A stretch of DNA of 64,000 nucleotides, taken from the NCBI RefSeq assembly GCF_024519455.1, contig NZ_JALJRY010000015.1, positions 62,001 to 126,000 on the forward strand, in the 5' to 3' direction. Below the pieces are notes generated by a model. It saw only the letters and a program-made list of their open reading frames with translations, did not search any database and had not been told where the DNA came from. This document shows, one piece after another, positions 40,051-48,857 of this stretch. Made by a program: the position numbers and the translations under genes. The first letter of the stretch is position 1; each line of letters opens with the position of its first letter. The stretch comes from Streptomyces sp. STR69. Lineage in GTDB: Bacteria; Actinomycetota; Actinomycetes; Streptomycetales; Streptomycetaceae.

Positions 40051-41403
40051 TCAGCGCGTGCCGGTCAGGCGGCTTGGTCGGTAGTCGGTGAAGGCCGCGC
40101 CGTCGAGGCCCAACTCATCGGCGCTGCGCTGGAGTTGGGCGGCAGAGGCGGAGTCGCCCCAGTGCCCGGTGTCCAGTCGGTGTTCCACCGCGTGCAGACC
40201 GGCGACGACTTCGGCGGTGGTGAAGTTGCAGTGGCTCTGGCGGGCCACATAGGCCTGGCGCAGGAGCGAGGAGTCGCCGGCCGCGCGCACCCGCCCGGCG
40301 AAGGCCGATTCCTGTTCCACGGGCACCAGTTGGTCGGCGGTGGTGTGGATGTCCAGCAGCGGCACGGCCAGGCCCTGCCCGGCGGTCGAGGTCCGCTTCA
40401 GACGGGCCACCGCGGCCGGGTCGGCCGTGATGTCCGCACCACGGGTGAGCCGGTTCAGATCGGTGCGCAGGTCGAGCCGGGCGTCACGGTAGAGCGCCTC
40501 GACCTGCTTCGCGTGGGCGGACCCGCGCAGCAGCCCGGCATAGTCGACGCCCTTGTTCCAGGACGTGTTGCCGCCGGCCGACTGCTCCACCGACCAGCGC
40601 GCGGGGACGATGAACCCCAGCAGCCCCTGAGCCAGCCACGCGTACTGCTGCTGCTCCTGGCCCGCGAAGTCCCCGCGGGCGGGCGGTTGTTGGCCGGGTG
40701 CCCAGTCGGCCAGGTTGAGGTAGGCGGCGGCCAGGGCGATCCGGGCGCGTCCCGCCGGAGTCTGCTGCGCCGTCTCCACAGCCGTTGTGAGCCGACCGGC
40801 GAGGGCGCCGGCGTCGGCCTGACCGTCCAGGCTCACCAGGTCGTCGGCGTCGGCGGGATCGAAGAACGTGGCCAGCGTGTATTCCGCGTCCAGCTGGTAG
40901 TTGTCCAGGTCGACACCGCCCGCGACCAGGCCGCACAGGCCGAGCGCACCGTCGATTCGGCCGGCGCCGTCGCGGGCGATCTCCGCGTTGACGAGGCCGC
41001 CCATGGACTGGCCCACCGAGATGACGCGGGTCGGGGTGCCGACCTGTCGGCGGAACGCGGTGAGCGCGGCGAACTGATCCCGTTCGGCCGAGTCGAGCGC
41101 CCACATCGAGCCGTTCGGGTCGTAGGAGGAGCCGGCGAGGGCGTAACCGGCGGCCAGCAGGGCCTGGGCCACCGCGGGCGACGGGGCGTCGGCAGCGGTC
41201 GTAGGGCCGAAGCCGTGGCTGAACAGCAGCAGGGTGCCGTTCCAGTGGTCGGGTGTGTCCGCGATCCAGGTGGCGCCGTCGGTCAGCGTGCCGGAGTAGT
41301 GGGTCGCGGTGGCGGCGTGGGCGCTGGACACCGGGCCGATCAGAGCGGTTGCAAGGGCGGTCGCGCAGGCTGCGGCGAGGGTCGAGAAACGGGGTCGGGG
41401 CAT
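40051..41403 (-). CDS. Secreted alpha/beta hydrolase
   Basis: A 450-residue secreted protein. The N-terminus is a signal peptide (RPRFSTLAAACATALATAL then GPVSSAHAA, cleavage about residue 31). The mature part has a nucleophile motif GQSMGG (about 150), the entry LLLFSHGFGPT and a late acid/His region (LLDIHTTADQLVPVEQE; QSHCNF). It looks like the group of secreted esterases or tannase/peptidase-like hydrolases. The substrate is unknown. A consensus-like promoter is visible upstream (TTGACG, 18 bases, TACATT), and GGAG is about eight bases from the ATG. Confidence 0.85.
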   Translation of the reverse strand: MPRPRFSTLAAACATALATALIGPVSSAHAATATHYSGTLTDGATWIADTPDHWNGTLLLFSHGFGPTTAADAPSPAVAQALLAAGYALAGSSYDPNGSMWALDSAERDQFAALTAFRRQVGTPTRVISVGQSMGGLVNAEIARDGAGRIDGALGLCGLVAGGVDLDNYQLDAEYTLATFFDPADADDLVSLDGQADAGALAGRLTTAVETAQQTPAGRARIALAAAYLNLADWAPGQQPPARGDFAGQEQQQYAWLAQGLLGFIVPARWSVEQSAGGNTSWNKGVDYAGLLRGSAHAKQVEALYRDARLDLRTDLNRLTRGADITADPAAVARLKRTSTAGQGLAVPLLDIHTTADQLVPVEQESAFAGRVRAAGDSSLLRQAYVARQSHCNFTTAEVVAGLHAVEHRLDTGHWGDSASAAQLQRSADELGLDGAAFTDYRPSRLTGTR

Positions 41404-41454
41404 GACGGCGGCTCCGCGGGTCGAGTGGGGAGGCCGAGCTGGAAGAGCGCTGCG

Positions 41455-41484
41455 AATGTAGGGCTCTTTTTTCATTGCCGTCAA
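41455..41484 (-). promoter_or_regulatory. Sigma70-type promoter of the secreted hydrolase gene
   Basis: On the minus strand TTGACG (41484-41479), an 18-base spacer and TACATT (41460-41455) give a near-consensus promoter, with an expected leader of about 45 bases before the ATG ending at 41403. Confidence 0.6.
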
Positions 41485-41550
41485 GAGACTGACCAATAAA
41501 GAGGCGGACGGGTCCGCATGGGGGCACATCGGATCCGGTGCGAGCCGGGG

Positions 41551-42405
41551 TCAGCCCAGCGTCAGGGTGTCCAGCAGATGTGCCGCGGCGCGTGCCGCCG
41601 GGCGGTCCCAGCGGCTGGCCAGGCCGCGGAAGACGGTCTCCGCCTGGGCGGCCGGCCAGTCCGCGGGCAAGTGCTCGGCGGGCAGGTGCGGGTCCCGTCG
41701 TACGAGGTCCAACCAGTCGGTGTGCAGCAGGAGTTGGCCCGCGAGTTCGTCGCCGGAGGCCGTCGCGGGCAGCGGGTCGGTGCGGTCCCAGCGCTCCAGG
41801 AACGCCCGGTACCGTGCGCCGATGGCGGGTACGTCGAACGCCTGCTCAAGCACCTCGCGGACGTCGGTCGGCGACTCCACCTCGGCCCGGAACACCCGCA
41901 GATACGGCTCCAGGCCGAGGCCCGCAACCATCTCGCGGACGTCGACGGGCGCCGGGGCCACCCACAGGCCGTTCTGCAGGGGGCCGAAGCCGGCCCAGAT
42001 CAGCCGGGAGCGCAGATCGTGCCGCTCGCGGCTCCAAGCCTCGGGCAGCGAGAAACCGACCATCGTCCAGCGGCCGTCCCAGTCCCGGTTCACCGCGCCG
42101 GTGCGCCAGATGCGGTCGCGGCCGTCCGTCAGTACCTGGACGGCGTGCGGTGTCAGTCCGAAATAGGTCTTGCGGCCCTGACGGCTGCGCTCCAGCAGAT
42201 CACGTTTGACCATGCGGTTCAGGGTGGTCCGCACCGCTTCCTCGGTGCTGCCCAGCCTGCCGAGCGCGGCGATCACGCTGCCCGACGACACGGCGATGGG
42301 CCGCCCCAGTACATGGGCGCCGAAGAAGGTCAGCATCAGGGACTGGGTGCGCGGCTCGGGGCCGCTCTCGGCGGCGGGTCCTGCGGCGACATCGACACTG
42401 GTCAC
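41551..42405 (-). CDS. PaaX-family transcriptional regulator
   Basis: A 284-residue PaaX-type protein. The N-terminal winged helix contains RTTLNRMVKRDLLERSRQGRKTYFGLT, and the middle and C-terminal domains show GRWTMVGFSLPE, AGFGPLQNGLWVAP and LLLHTDWLDLVRRDPHLPAEHLPADWPA, all typical of PaaX. E. coli PaaX represses phenylacetate genes and is released by phenylacetyl-CoA. Here it is 14 kb from the paa cluster with a hydrolase and an exporter downstream, so it may control those instead. GTG 42405 follows TAGGCT by six bases (leaderless); GTG 42411 is too close to that -10. Confidence 0.9.
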   Translation of the reverse strand: MTSVDVAAGPAAESGPEPRTQSLMLTFFGAHVLGRPIAVSSGSVIAALGRLGSTEEAVRTTLNRMVKRDLLERSRQGRKTYFGLTPHAVQVLTDGRDRIWRTGAVNRDWDGRWTMVGFSLPEAWSRERHDLRSRLIWAGFGPLQNGLWVAPAPVDVREMVAGLGLEPYLRVFRAEVESPTDVREVLEQAFDVPAIGARYRAFLERWDRTDPLPATASGDELAGQLLLHTDWLDLVRRDPHLPAEHLPADWPAAQAETVFRGLASRWDRPAARAAAHLLDTLTLG

Positions 42406-42411
42406 CGGCAC

Positions 42412-42417
42412 AGCCTA
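42412..42417 (-). promoter_or_regulatory. -10 element of leaderless PaaX-family gene promoter
   Basis: On the minus strand TAGGCT (42417-42412) lies six bases before GTG 42405. Confidence 0.5.
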
Positions 42418-42520
42418 GGCCCGGGGTGGGCGCGAGGTGCCGTCGCGCCATGAACTGTGTCATGTCTGTAACGGCAGTTTGCTGAGTGCCGAATGATGAT
42501 GTCATCGGACCCCGAGGTGG

Positions 42521-43069
42521 TCAGAAGGCGAACGCCTCCGTCAGGCGCAGGTTGTAGCCGTCCTCTTCCATCAGGACGACCGTGACGCCGAACGGCGAGG
42601 GGTGGTCCAGATCGAGGGGCGTGAAGGCATAGTCGACGGCGGCCTGTACGGGCGGCACCAGCTTGCCGTCGGGCTGGGGAGCCGGGGCCGGCTGCCAGTG
42701 CGGTTCGGCTGATGCCGGGTCCTCGGTGTAGGGGAACTGGTGGAGCGTGTGGCCGGCCTTCGTGGCGTGCACCATGTTGAGGCACGGTGACGGGCCGTCG
42801 ACGGGAAGTTCGCAGACGGTGGCGACGTCATGGGTCTCCCAGGCGAGGACGACCTCGTCGGCGCCGGCCGCCGCGGCGATGTTCGACAGCGACGCGATCG
42901 CGGTGAGGGCGTCCCGGCCGGGTTCGACCGGGCGCAGCCAGATCAGCCCGACCAACTCGCCGCGCACGAGCGGCATGATGACCGGGCGGGGCGCGGCGCC
43001 TTCACCGAGACCCGCGACGTACGCGCTCTTCATCGACTCCGTCAGCGCGTCGAACGTACGCGTGTCCAT
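42521..43069 (-). CDS. Unrecognised 182-residue cytosolic protein
   Basis: I do not recognise the family. It begins MDTRTFDALTESMKSAYVAGLGEGAAPRP and then alternates hydrophobic beta strands (VGLIWLRPVEPG; VVLAWETHDVATV) in an alpha/beta pattern. It has no membrane segment or cofactor motif. The C-terminal part YAFTPLDLDHPSPFGVTVVLMEEDGYNLRLTEAF is distinctive. GGGGAG precedes the ATG. It stands between the PaaX gene and the ligase, both on the same strand, with 115 bases to the PaaX start. Confidence 0.7.
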   Translation of the reverse strand: MDTRTFDALTESMKSAYVAGLGEGAAPRPVIMPLVRGELVGLIWLRPVEPGRDALTAIASLSNIAAAAGADEVVLAWETHDVATVCELPVDGPSPCLNMVHATKAGHTLHQFPYTEDPASAEPHWQPAPAPQPDGKLVPPVQAAVDYAFTPLDLDHPSPFGVTVVLMEEDGYNLRLTEAFAF

Positions 43070-43225
43070 GAACTCCCCATCCGCAGCGGCTGTGTGGCGT
43101 CCATTCTGCCCCTGCCGCGGAGTGCGGGAGGTCGCCCCTCGGAGTGAAAGGGGCCCCGACTGGACGGGGGAGACCAGCCGGGGCCGCACATGATGAACAA
43201 CGGCCGACCGGCCCGGGTTGTTCCC

Positions 43226-45334
43226 TCAGTCGAGGTAGTCGGCGATCAGGATCGCGAACTCTTCGGGGGTGGCCAGCCGGATGCCGAGCGATTCGGCCTT
43301 GGCGCGCTTCGACCCCGCGTTGGCGCCCGCGACGACCAGGGTGGTCTTCTTGGAGACGCTGGAGGAGGAGCGGCCACCGGCACGTTCGACGAGTTCGTTC
43401 ATCTCGTTGCGGCTCAGCTTCTCCAGCGGGCCGGTCATCGCGCCGGTGACGACCACCGCCATCCCGGCCAGCGGACCGTCCGCCGTGGCCGCACCCGCAG
43501 CCGTGTCCAGCGGGCCGTCGCCGTCGGCCGCGGCGTCGTCCGTCACGGGAGCGGGCGGGGTCGCGCCGGGTTCGGTCATGTTGACCCCGGCGGCGGCCAA
43601 CTTGTCGATGAGCGGGGCCAGTTCGACGAGTTCGGCGACGATCGAGGGCGCCTTCTCGGTGCCGATGCCCTCGACCCGCTGCATCGACTCCGCGTCGGCG
43701 GCACGGATGTTGTCCATGGTGGCGAAGCAACGGGCGATACGGCGGGACATGGACCGGCCGGTGCCGCGCACCCCGAGCGCGCACAGCACCCGGGACAGTG
43801 GCTGCCCCTTGGCCGTGACGATCGCGGCGAGGAGGTTGTCCGTGCTGGTCTCGCCCATCCTTTCCAGACCCAGGAGTTGCTCGCGGGTCAGGGCGAACAG
43901 ATCGGCGAGATCGGCGACCAGGTCCGCTTCGACGAGCTGGACGACGCGGGTGTGGCCCAGACCCTCGATGTCGAGCTGGTCGCGGCCGGCGGCGTAGGAC
44001 AGGGCGGCGACCAGATGGCAGTTGCGGCCCTGTTCGCAGCGCCAGCGCAGTTCGCTGGTGTCGATGCCGGAACCGCAGCGCGGGCACACCTCGGGGAAGA
44101 CGATGGGCTGTTCCTCGCCGGTACGCAGATGCGCGACAGGCGCTTCGACGCGCGGGATGACATCGCCGGCCCGGTGGACCATGACATGGTCGCCCAGGCG
44201 CAGGTCGCGGCGGGTGATGTCGCCGGGGTTGTGGAGGGTGGCGTAGGTGATGGTGGCCCCGTCGATCTCCACCGGTTCCAGGACGGCGCGCGGGGCGATG
44301 ATGCCGGTGCGGCCCACGTTCCACTCCACCTCCAGCAGCCGGGTGATCTTCTCCACGGCGGGGAGCTTGTAGGCGATCGCCCAGCGCGGGGCCCGCGAGC
44401 CCGACCCGGCGGCCCGCTGGTCGGCGGCGAGGTCGGCCTTGATGACGATCCCGTCGATCCCGAACGGCAGCCCGGCCCGCAGCGCGGCGATCTCGCGCAC
44501 CCGGGTCAGCACCTCCTCGACCGTGTCGGCGGTGATGCCGGGCACGGGTGTGGTGGCGGTGGTGTTGATGCCCAACGCGGCCGTCCGGTCCATGAGTTCG
44601 CTGTGCGCGAGCTCGCCCAGCCGCTCCGCGAGCCCCGCCTCCGTGTCGGCGAGCGGCAGCAGGCCGTAGCTGAAGAACGTCATCGGCACGGTGTAAGCGC
44701 GTTCCTTGGCGCGCAGGGTGCCCGCCGAGGCGCCGCGCGGGTTGGCGAACGGCTGTCCGTCGTGCGCGGTGCGGACCTCGTTGGCGTACTCGAACTGGGC
44801 GGTGGTCATGAGGACTTCGCCGCGCACCTCGACGGTGACCGGCTCGGTCAGCTCGGCGGGCAGGCCCTCGATGGTGCCGATGGCGTGGGACACGTCCTCC
44901 CCGGCCGTCCCGTCGCCGCGGGTGATCAGCCTGGTGAGGCGGCCGTCGACGTAGCGGGCGGCGATCGCCAGGCCGTCGAGCTTCGGCTCGACGCTGAACC
45001 GCGTGATCTCGTGGTCGGTTCTTCGGGCCAGCGAGACGGTCCAGGCGGTGAACTCCTCGGGGGAGAACACATTGTCCAGGCTCAGCATCGCCACCGTGTG
45101 CGGGACATCGCCCTCGACCGCGCCGCCGGCGACCTTTCCGGACGGGGAGTCGGGCAGCACCTGATCGGGATGGTCGGCCTCCCACGCGGTGATGCCGCGC
45201 ACCAGCCGGTCGTAGGAGTCGTCGTCCAGCACCGAGGTGCCCCCGGTGTAGTAGGCGGCCGACGCCTTCACCGCGTCCTCGACCGCCTGCGCGTAGCCGG
45301 CGGCATCCACGATCACTGCAGCTGCTGTAGTCAT
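43226..45334 (-). CDS. ligA: NAD-dependent DNA ligase (LigA family), divergent paralogue type
   Basis: A 702-residue LigA with the full domain set: Ia (about 1-65, with SVLDDDSYDRLVRG), adenylation domain with catalytic K118 in EPKLDG, an OB-fold, a four-cysteine zinc finger (CPRCGSGI...RWRCEQGRNC), helix-hairpin-helix segments (GIGTEKAPSIV) and a C-terminal BRCT domain (about 630-700). It joins nicked DNA using NAD. Its motifs differ from what I recall of the main Streptomyces LigA (ELKVDG; CPNARTCPAQ), so it is probably a second ligase. A leaderless -10 (CAGGAT, six bases) precedes the ATG ending at 45334. Neighbours are not DNA-repair genes. Confidence 0.93.
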   Translation of the reverse strand: MTTAAAVIVDAAGYAQAVEDAVKASAAYYTGGTSVLDDDSYDRLVRGITAWEADHPDQVLPDSPSGKVAGGAVEGDVPHTVAMLSLDNVFSPEEFTAWTVSLARRTDHEITRFSVEPKLDGLAIAARYVDGRLTRLITRGDGTAGEDVSHAIGTIEGLPAELTEPVTVEVRGEVLMTTAQFEYANEVRTAHDGQPFANPRGASAGTLRAKERAYTVPMTFFSYGLLPLADTEAGLAERLGELAHSELMDRTAALGINTTATTPVPGITADTVEEVLTRVREIAALRAGLPFGIDGIVIKADLAADQRAAGSGSRAPRWAIAYKLPAVEKITRLLEVEWNVGRTGIIAPRAVLEPVEIDGATITYATLHNPGDITRRDLRLGDHVMVHRAGDVIPRVEAPVAHLRTGEEQPIVFPEVCPRCGSGIDTSELRWRCEQGRNCHLVAALSYAAGRDQLDIEGLGHTRVVQLVEADLVADLADLFALTREQLLGLERMGETSTDNLLAAIVTAKGQPLSRVLCALGVRGTGRSMSRRIARCFATMDNIRAADAESMQRVEGIGTEKAPSIVAELVELAPLIDKLAAAGVNMTEPGATPPAPVTDDAAADGDGPLDTAAGAATADGPLAGMAVVVTGAMTGPLEKLSRNEMNELVERAGGRSSSSVSKKTTLVVAGANAGSKRAKAESLGIRLATPEEFAILIADYLD

Positions 45335-45407
45335 GACGTCATCCTGCCTGCCACCACTGACAATGCCCCGGGCGTGCGCGGCCTCGGGGCACGGAGTCCG
45401 GTGCCCG

Positions 45408-46055
45408 TCACTCCTCCGGATCGGAGGTGCGCTGGAGGTCGGCCCGGCCCTCGGCGGCGCGGATGAAGCGGGTCATGCCGAACTGGCTCGTGCCGGAGGT
45501 GTCCTGGGGAGTGCCTGCCGTCGTCTCGCTGGAGCGGGGCGCGGACGGCAGGACGTAGGGGCGGCGGAGCACCTCGTCCAGGATGATCACCGTCTCGGTG
45601 GCGCGGACCGCGGGAATCGTGGACAGCCGGTCGGTGACCAGGCGGTGCACGGCGGAGACGTCGGCCACCCGGATCTGGATCATGGCGTCGTGCTGGCCGG
45701 TCGTGACGGCGCAGTACTCCACCTCAGGCATCTGGGCGAGAGCCGTGCGGAACTGCTTCCACAGCTCCTGGCGGACCGTGACGAAGATCAGGGCGCAGAT
45801 CTCCAGCCCGACCCGGGTGTGGTCGACCCGGGCGCTGAAGCCGTTGATCACGCCGTCGGCACGCAGGGCTTCGAGGCGGGTGTAGGCGTTCGCGCGCGAG
45901 ACACCGACGCGTTCCGCGAGGGCCGCGACGGAGATACGGCCCTGGGTGCGCAGTACATCCAGGATCTTGAAATGCACCGAATCCAGGGCAAGGCCGATGC
46001 CGATCCGTCCAGAGCGGCGTTCGGGAGGGGTCTCCGGGGTCGACAGATCTTCCAT
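45408..46055 (-). CDS. Lrp/AsnC-family regulator
   Basis: A 215-residue Lrp/AsnC regulator. The HTH is at about 28-75 (DSVHFKILDVLRTQGRISVAALAERVGVSRANAYTRLEAL), followed by the RAM ligand domain (LIFVTVRQ; MPEVEYCAVTTGQHDAMIQIRV). The last 45 residues form a variable tail. Such regulators sense amino acids or peptides. It is divergent from the peptide ABC transporter operon starting at 46217 (160-base gap), so it probably controls that operon. Confidence 0.92.
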   Translation of the reverse strand: MEDLSTPETPPERRSGRIGIGLALDSVHFKILDVLRTQGRISVAALAERVGVSRANAYTRLEALRADGVINGFSARVDHTRVGLEICALIFVTVRQELWKQFRTALAQMPEVEYCAVTTGQHDAMIQIRVADVSAVHRLVTDRLSTIPAVRATETVIILDEVLRRPYVLPSAPRSSETTAGTPQDTSGTSQFGMTRFIRAAEGRADLQRTSDPEE

Positions 46056-46216
46056 GTTCGCGCCTCTCCGTCAATTTTCGTCTCGCGGTGATCCCGTCGG
46101 CCGAAAGTCCTGGTTAGTTTCAGCCCACCCTAACGGCGAATCGTCCAGGTCCCCTCCCGGTGCCCGCCCGTTCCCGCCCGGCCTTCTTCCGCTCCGCCCT
46201 GCTCACGGAGGCACTC

Positions 46217-47803
46217 ATGCCCAGATCCAGTGCCGGGTCGTACCCGGTGGCACTCTCCCTCGTCGCGGTCGCGGCGCTCGCCCTGAGCGCCTGCTCCGGC
46301 GGTACGAGCGCCTCCGGTTCCTCGGCCGGCAAGACCCTGGTCGTCGACACGTCGTTCAACCTGAAGACCGCCGACCCGGGCCGTGAGTTCGAGCCCACCG
46401 GGCAGATCGTGGACAAGGCGCTCTACGAGACGCTGCTGACCTTCAAGGGCTCCGACGTCACCAAGCCGGTGCCGGGCCTTGCCTCCTCGTACGAGCAGTC
46501 CGCGGACGGCAAGACGCTCACCCTGCACCTGCGGACCGGCGCGAAGTTCGCGGACGGCAGCGCGGTCACCGCCGACGACGTGGTGTTCTCGCTGAACCGG
46601 GTGATCGCGCTCAAGGGCAACCCGTCGTTCCTCCTCGACGGCGTCACGGTCACCAAGACGGACGCCTCGACGGTCACCCTGGTGTCGAAGAAGGCCAACC
46701 CCGCCCTGCCCTTCATCCTCCCCAACCCCGCGCTCGGCATCCTCAGCGCCAAGACGGTCCAGGCCCACGGCGGCTCGGCGACCTCGACGGACGGGGCGGA
46801 GAAGTACCTCAACACCACGTCGGCCGGGTCCGGGCCCTACACGCTGACCTCGTTCAACACCAACACCGAGGTCGTCCTGACGAAGAACCCCAAGTACACG
46901 GGTGCGGACAAGCCGACCTACGACAAGATCGTCATCCGCAACGTCCAGGCCCCCACCCAGAAGCTGAACGTCCAGCGCGGCGACAGCCAGATCGCCCTCG
47001 ACCTCACCTCCGACCAGGTCAGTGGGCTCGCCGGGGGACTCAAGGTGGACAGCGGCGCGTCCTCGGACGTGATCTTCCTGCTGCTCAACCGGAACACCAA
47101 GGTCAGCTCCACGACGGCCAACGCGAAGTTCGCCGAGGCGGTACGCAAGGGCATCGACTACGAGAGCCTGCTCTCCCTCGCGGGCAGCGGCTCGGTCCAG
47201 CCCGCCGGGATCATCCCCTCCACCTTCCTCGGCGCGCTGCCCGCCTCCGAGGCCGCCGGCCGCGACCTCGCCGGAGCGAAGGCGGCCCTGAAGGCGAGCG
47301 GGATCGCCAAACCGTCCGTCACGCTCGGCTACGCCAGCGACCTGACCGTCGACGGCCTGTCCCTGCAGACCCTCGCCGAACGGGTCCAGGCCCAGCTGAA
47401 GGAGGTCGGCATCACCGTCACGCTGGCCCCCGCGCCGACCACCACCGAACTGGACAACTACCGCAACGGCAAAGAGCAGTTGGGCCTCTGGTACTGGGGC
47501 CCGGACTACCCGGACCCCAGCGACTACCTGACCTTCCTGCCCGGCAACCTGGTAGGCCTGCGCGCGGGCTGGAAGGCCGGCGCCGACCCCGCCCTCACCG
47601 CGCTCGGCGACAAGGCCGCCACCACCATCGGCGACGACACCCGCAAGACGCTGTACGAGCAGATCCAGACGAAGCTGAACGCCGACGGCCCCTTCATCCC
47701 GCTGATGCAGCCGAGCCGCAACACCGTCTCCGCCGCGTCCGTCACCGGCGTCGCCTACAACCCCGTATGGACGATCGATGTCGCCGCGCTGGGCACGAAG
47801 TAA
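46217..47803 (+). CDS. Peptide/nickel-type ABC transporter substrate-binding lipoprotein
   Basis: A 528-residue SBP_bac_5 protein. The signal is VALSLVAVAALALSACSGG with lipobox LSAC, so the mature protein is lipid-anchored. Family features include FNLKTADPGREFEPTGQIVDKALYETLL, LRTGAKFADGSAVTADDVVFSLNRV and the late WYWGPDYPDPSDYLTFLPGN, typical of oligopeptide binders. GGAGG (46207-46211) is five bases from ATG 46217, which fixes the start. It begins the ABC operon and probably binds peptides whose products are cut by the M24 enzyme at the operon end. Confidence 0.95.
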   Translation: MPRSSAGSYPVALSLVAVAALALSACSGGTSASGSSAGKTLVVDTSFNLKTADPGREFEPTGQIVDKALYETLLTFKGSDVTKPVPGLASSYEQSADGKTLTLHLRTGAKFADGSAVTADDVVFSLNRVIALKGNPSFLLDGVTVTKTDASTVTLVSKKANPALPFILPNPALGILSAKTVQAHGGSATSTDGAEKYLNTTSAGSGPYTLTSFNTNTEVVLTKNPKYTGADKPTYDKIVIRNVQAPTQKLNVQRGDSQIALDLTSDQVSGLAGGLKVDSGASSDVIFLLLNRNTKVSSTTANAKFAEAVRKGIDYESLLSLAGSGSVQPAGIIPSTFLGALPASEAAGRDLAGAKAALKASGIAKPSVTLGYASDLTVDGLSLQTLAERVQAQLKEVGITVTLAPAPTTTELDNYRNGKEQLGLWYWGPDYPDPSDYLTFLPGNLVGLRAGWKAGADPALTALGDKAATTIGDDTRKTLYEQIQTKLNADGPFIPLMQPSRNTVSAASVTGVAYNPVWTIDVAALGTK

Positions 47804-48857
47804 GGACACGGGTGGTGGCAGGCGACTCCTCGCCCGACACCCCCTCGCCCGCTTCCTCCTCCGCCGTACCGCCACCGCCGTCCTGCTCGCCGTCGGCGTG
47901 ACCCTGGTGACGTTCGTCCTCACCAACCTCGTCCCGGGCGACCCGGCGGCGGCCAATCTCGGCCAGCGGGCGATCGGCGATCCGGCGATCGTCGCGCAGT
48001 TCCGCCACCACTACGGCCTCGACAAGCCACTGCCGGTCCAGTACGTCACCTACCTCGGCAACCTGCTCCACGGCGACCTCGGGGAGTCCCAGCAGAGCCA
48101 TCAGTCGGTCCTCACCGACCTGTCCACCGCCGTCCCCGCCACTCTGGAACTCGCCGGGGCCGCGATCGTCGTCTCGCTGATCGTGGGGGTGGCGTTCGGC
48201 GTGGTCGCGGCCCTGCGCCGGGACCGCTTCACCGACCAACTCCTGCGTGTCATCAGCCTGTTGGGCGTGTCGGTGCCGACGTTCTGGCTGGCACTGCTCG
48301 CCTTCTACATCTTCTTCTACCGGCTCGGCTGGGCCCCCGGCAGCGGTCGCCTCGACCCCGGCATGACCGCCCCGCCACACGTCACCGGCCTCTACACGGC
48401 CGACGCGGCACTCGCCGGACAGTGGCCGGTGTTCTGGAACGCGGTGGGCCATCTCGCCCTCCCCGCACTGGTGTTGACGGCATACACGGTCGGCCTGCTC
48501 ACCCGCTTCACCCGCTCCGCCGTCCTGGAAGTCCTGAACCAGGACTACGTCCGCGCCGCCCGCGCCAAGGGCCTGCCCGGCCGCACGGTCCTCTTCCAGT
48601 ACGTGCTCCGGGCAGCCCTCGTGCCGGTCATCACGGTCGCCGGACTGGCCTTCGGGGCGTTGCTGTCGGGCACGGTCCTGGTCGAGTCGATCTTCGCCTG
48701 GCCGGGCCTCGGCGCCTACGCCTACCGCAGCGCGACCACCCTCGACCTGCCCGCCGTCATGGGCGTCGGACTCGTCGTGGGCCTGGTGTACCTGACCGTC
48801 AACCTCGCCGTGGACGTCCTGTACGGAGTGATCGACCCGAGGGTGAGGGTGCAGTGA
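47778..48857 (+). CDS. ABC transporter permease, DppB type
   Basis: A 359-residue permease with the DppB/OppB layout: a helix at about 28-50 followed by the LVPGDPAAA motif, and a core of five further helices. The EAA-type loop is near DYVRAARAKGLPGRTVLFQYVLR. ATG 47778 overlaps the binding-protein stop by 26 bases; there is no other in-frame start before the first helix. It is the membrane partner of the following DppC-type protein. Confidence 0.93.
   Translation: MSPRWARSKDTGGGRRLLARHPLARFLLRRTATAVLLAVGVTLVTFVLTNLVPGDPAAANLGQRAIGDPAIVAQFRHHYGLDKPLPVQYVTYLGNLLHGDLGESQQSHQSVLTDLSTAVPATLELAGAAIVVSLIVGVAFGVVAALRRDRFTDQLLRVISLLGVSVPTFWLALLAFYIFFYRLGWAPGSGRLDPGMTAPPHVTGLYTADAALAGQWPVFWNAVGHLALPALVLTAYTVGLLTRFTRSAVLEVLNQDYVRAARAKGLPGRTVLFQYVLRAALVPVITVAGLAFGALLSGTVLVESIFAWPGLGAYAYRSATTLDLPAVMGVGLVVGLVYLTVNLAVDVLYGVIDPRVRVQ

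Noticed and set aside
42495..42506. Palindrome GATGA-TG-TCATC as a terminator
   Set aside because: Short, without a T-run, and only 15 bases from the unknown gene's stop; too weak to report as a feature.
43002..45185. A long open frame (over 700 codons) overlapping the ligase gene in another frame
   Set aside because: It reads as Arg/Pro/Gly-rich low-complexity text, as GC-rich shadow frames do; the ligase frame carries complete catalytic motifs.
46113..46134. GTTAG-N12-CTAAC in the Lrp/ABC gap as an operator
   Set aside because: Five-base arms with no flanking match; could occur by chance.
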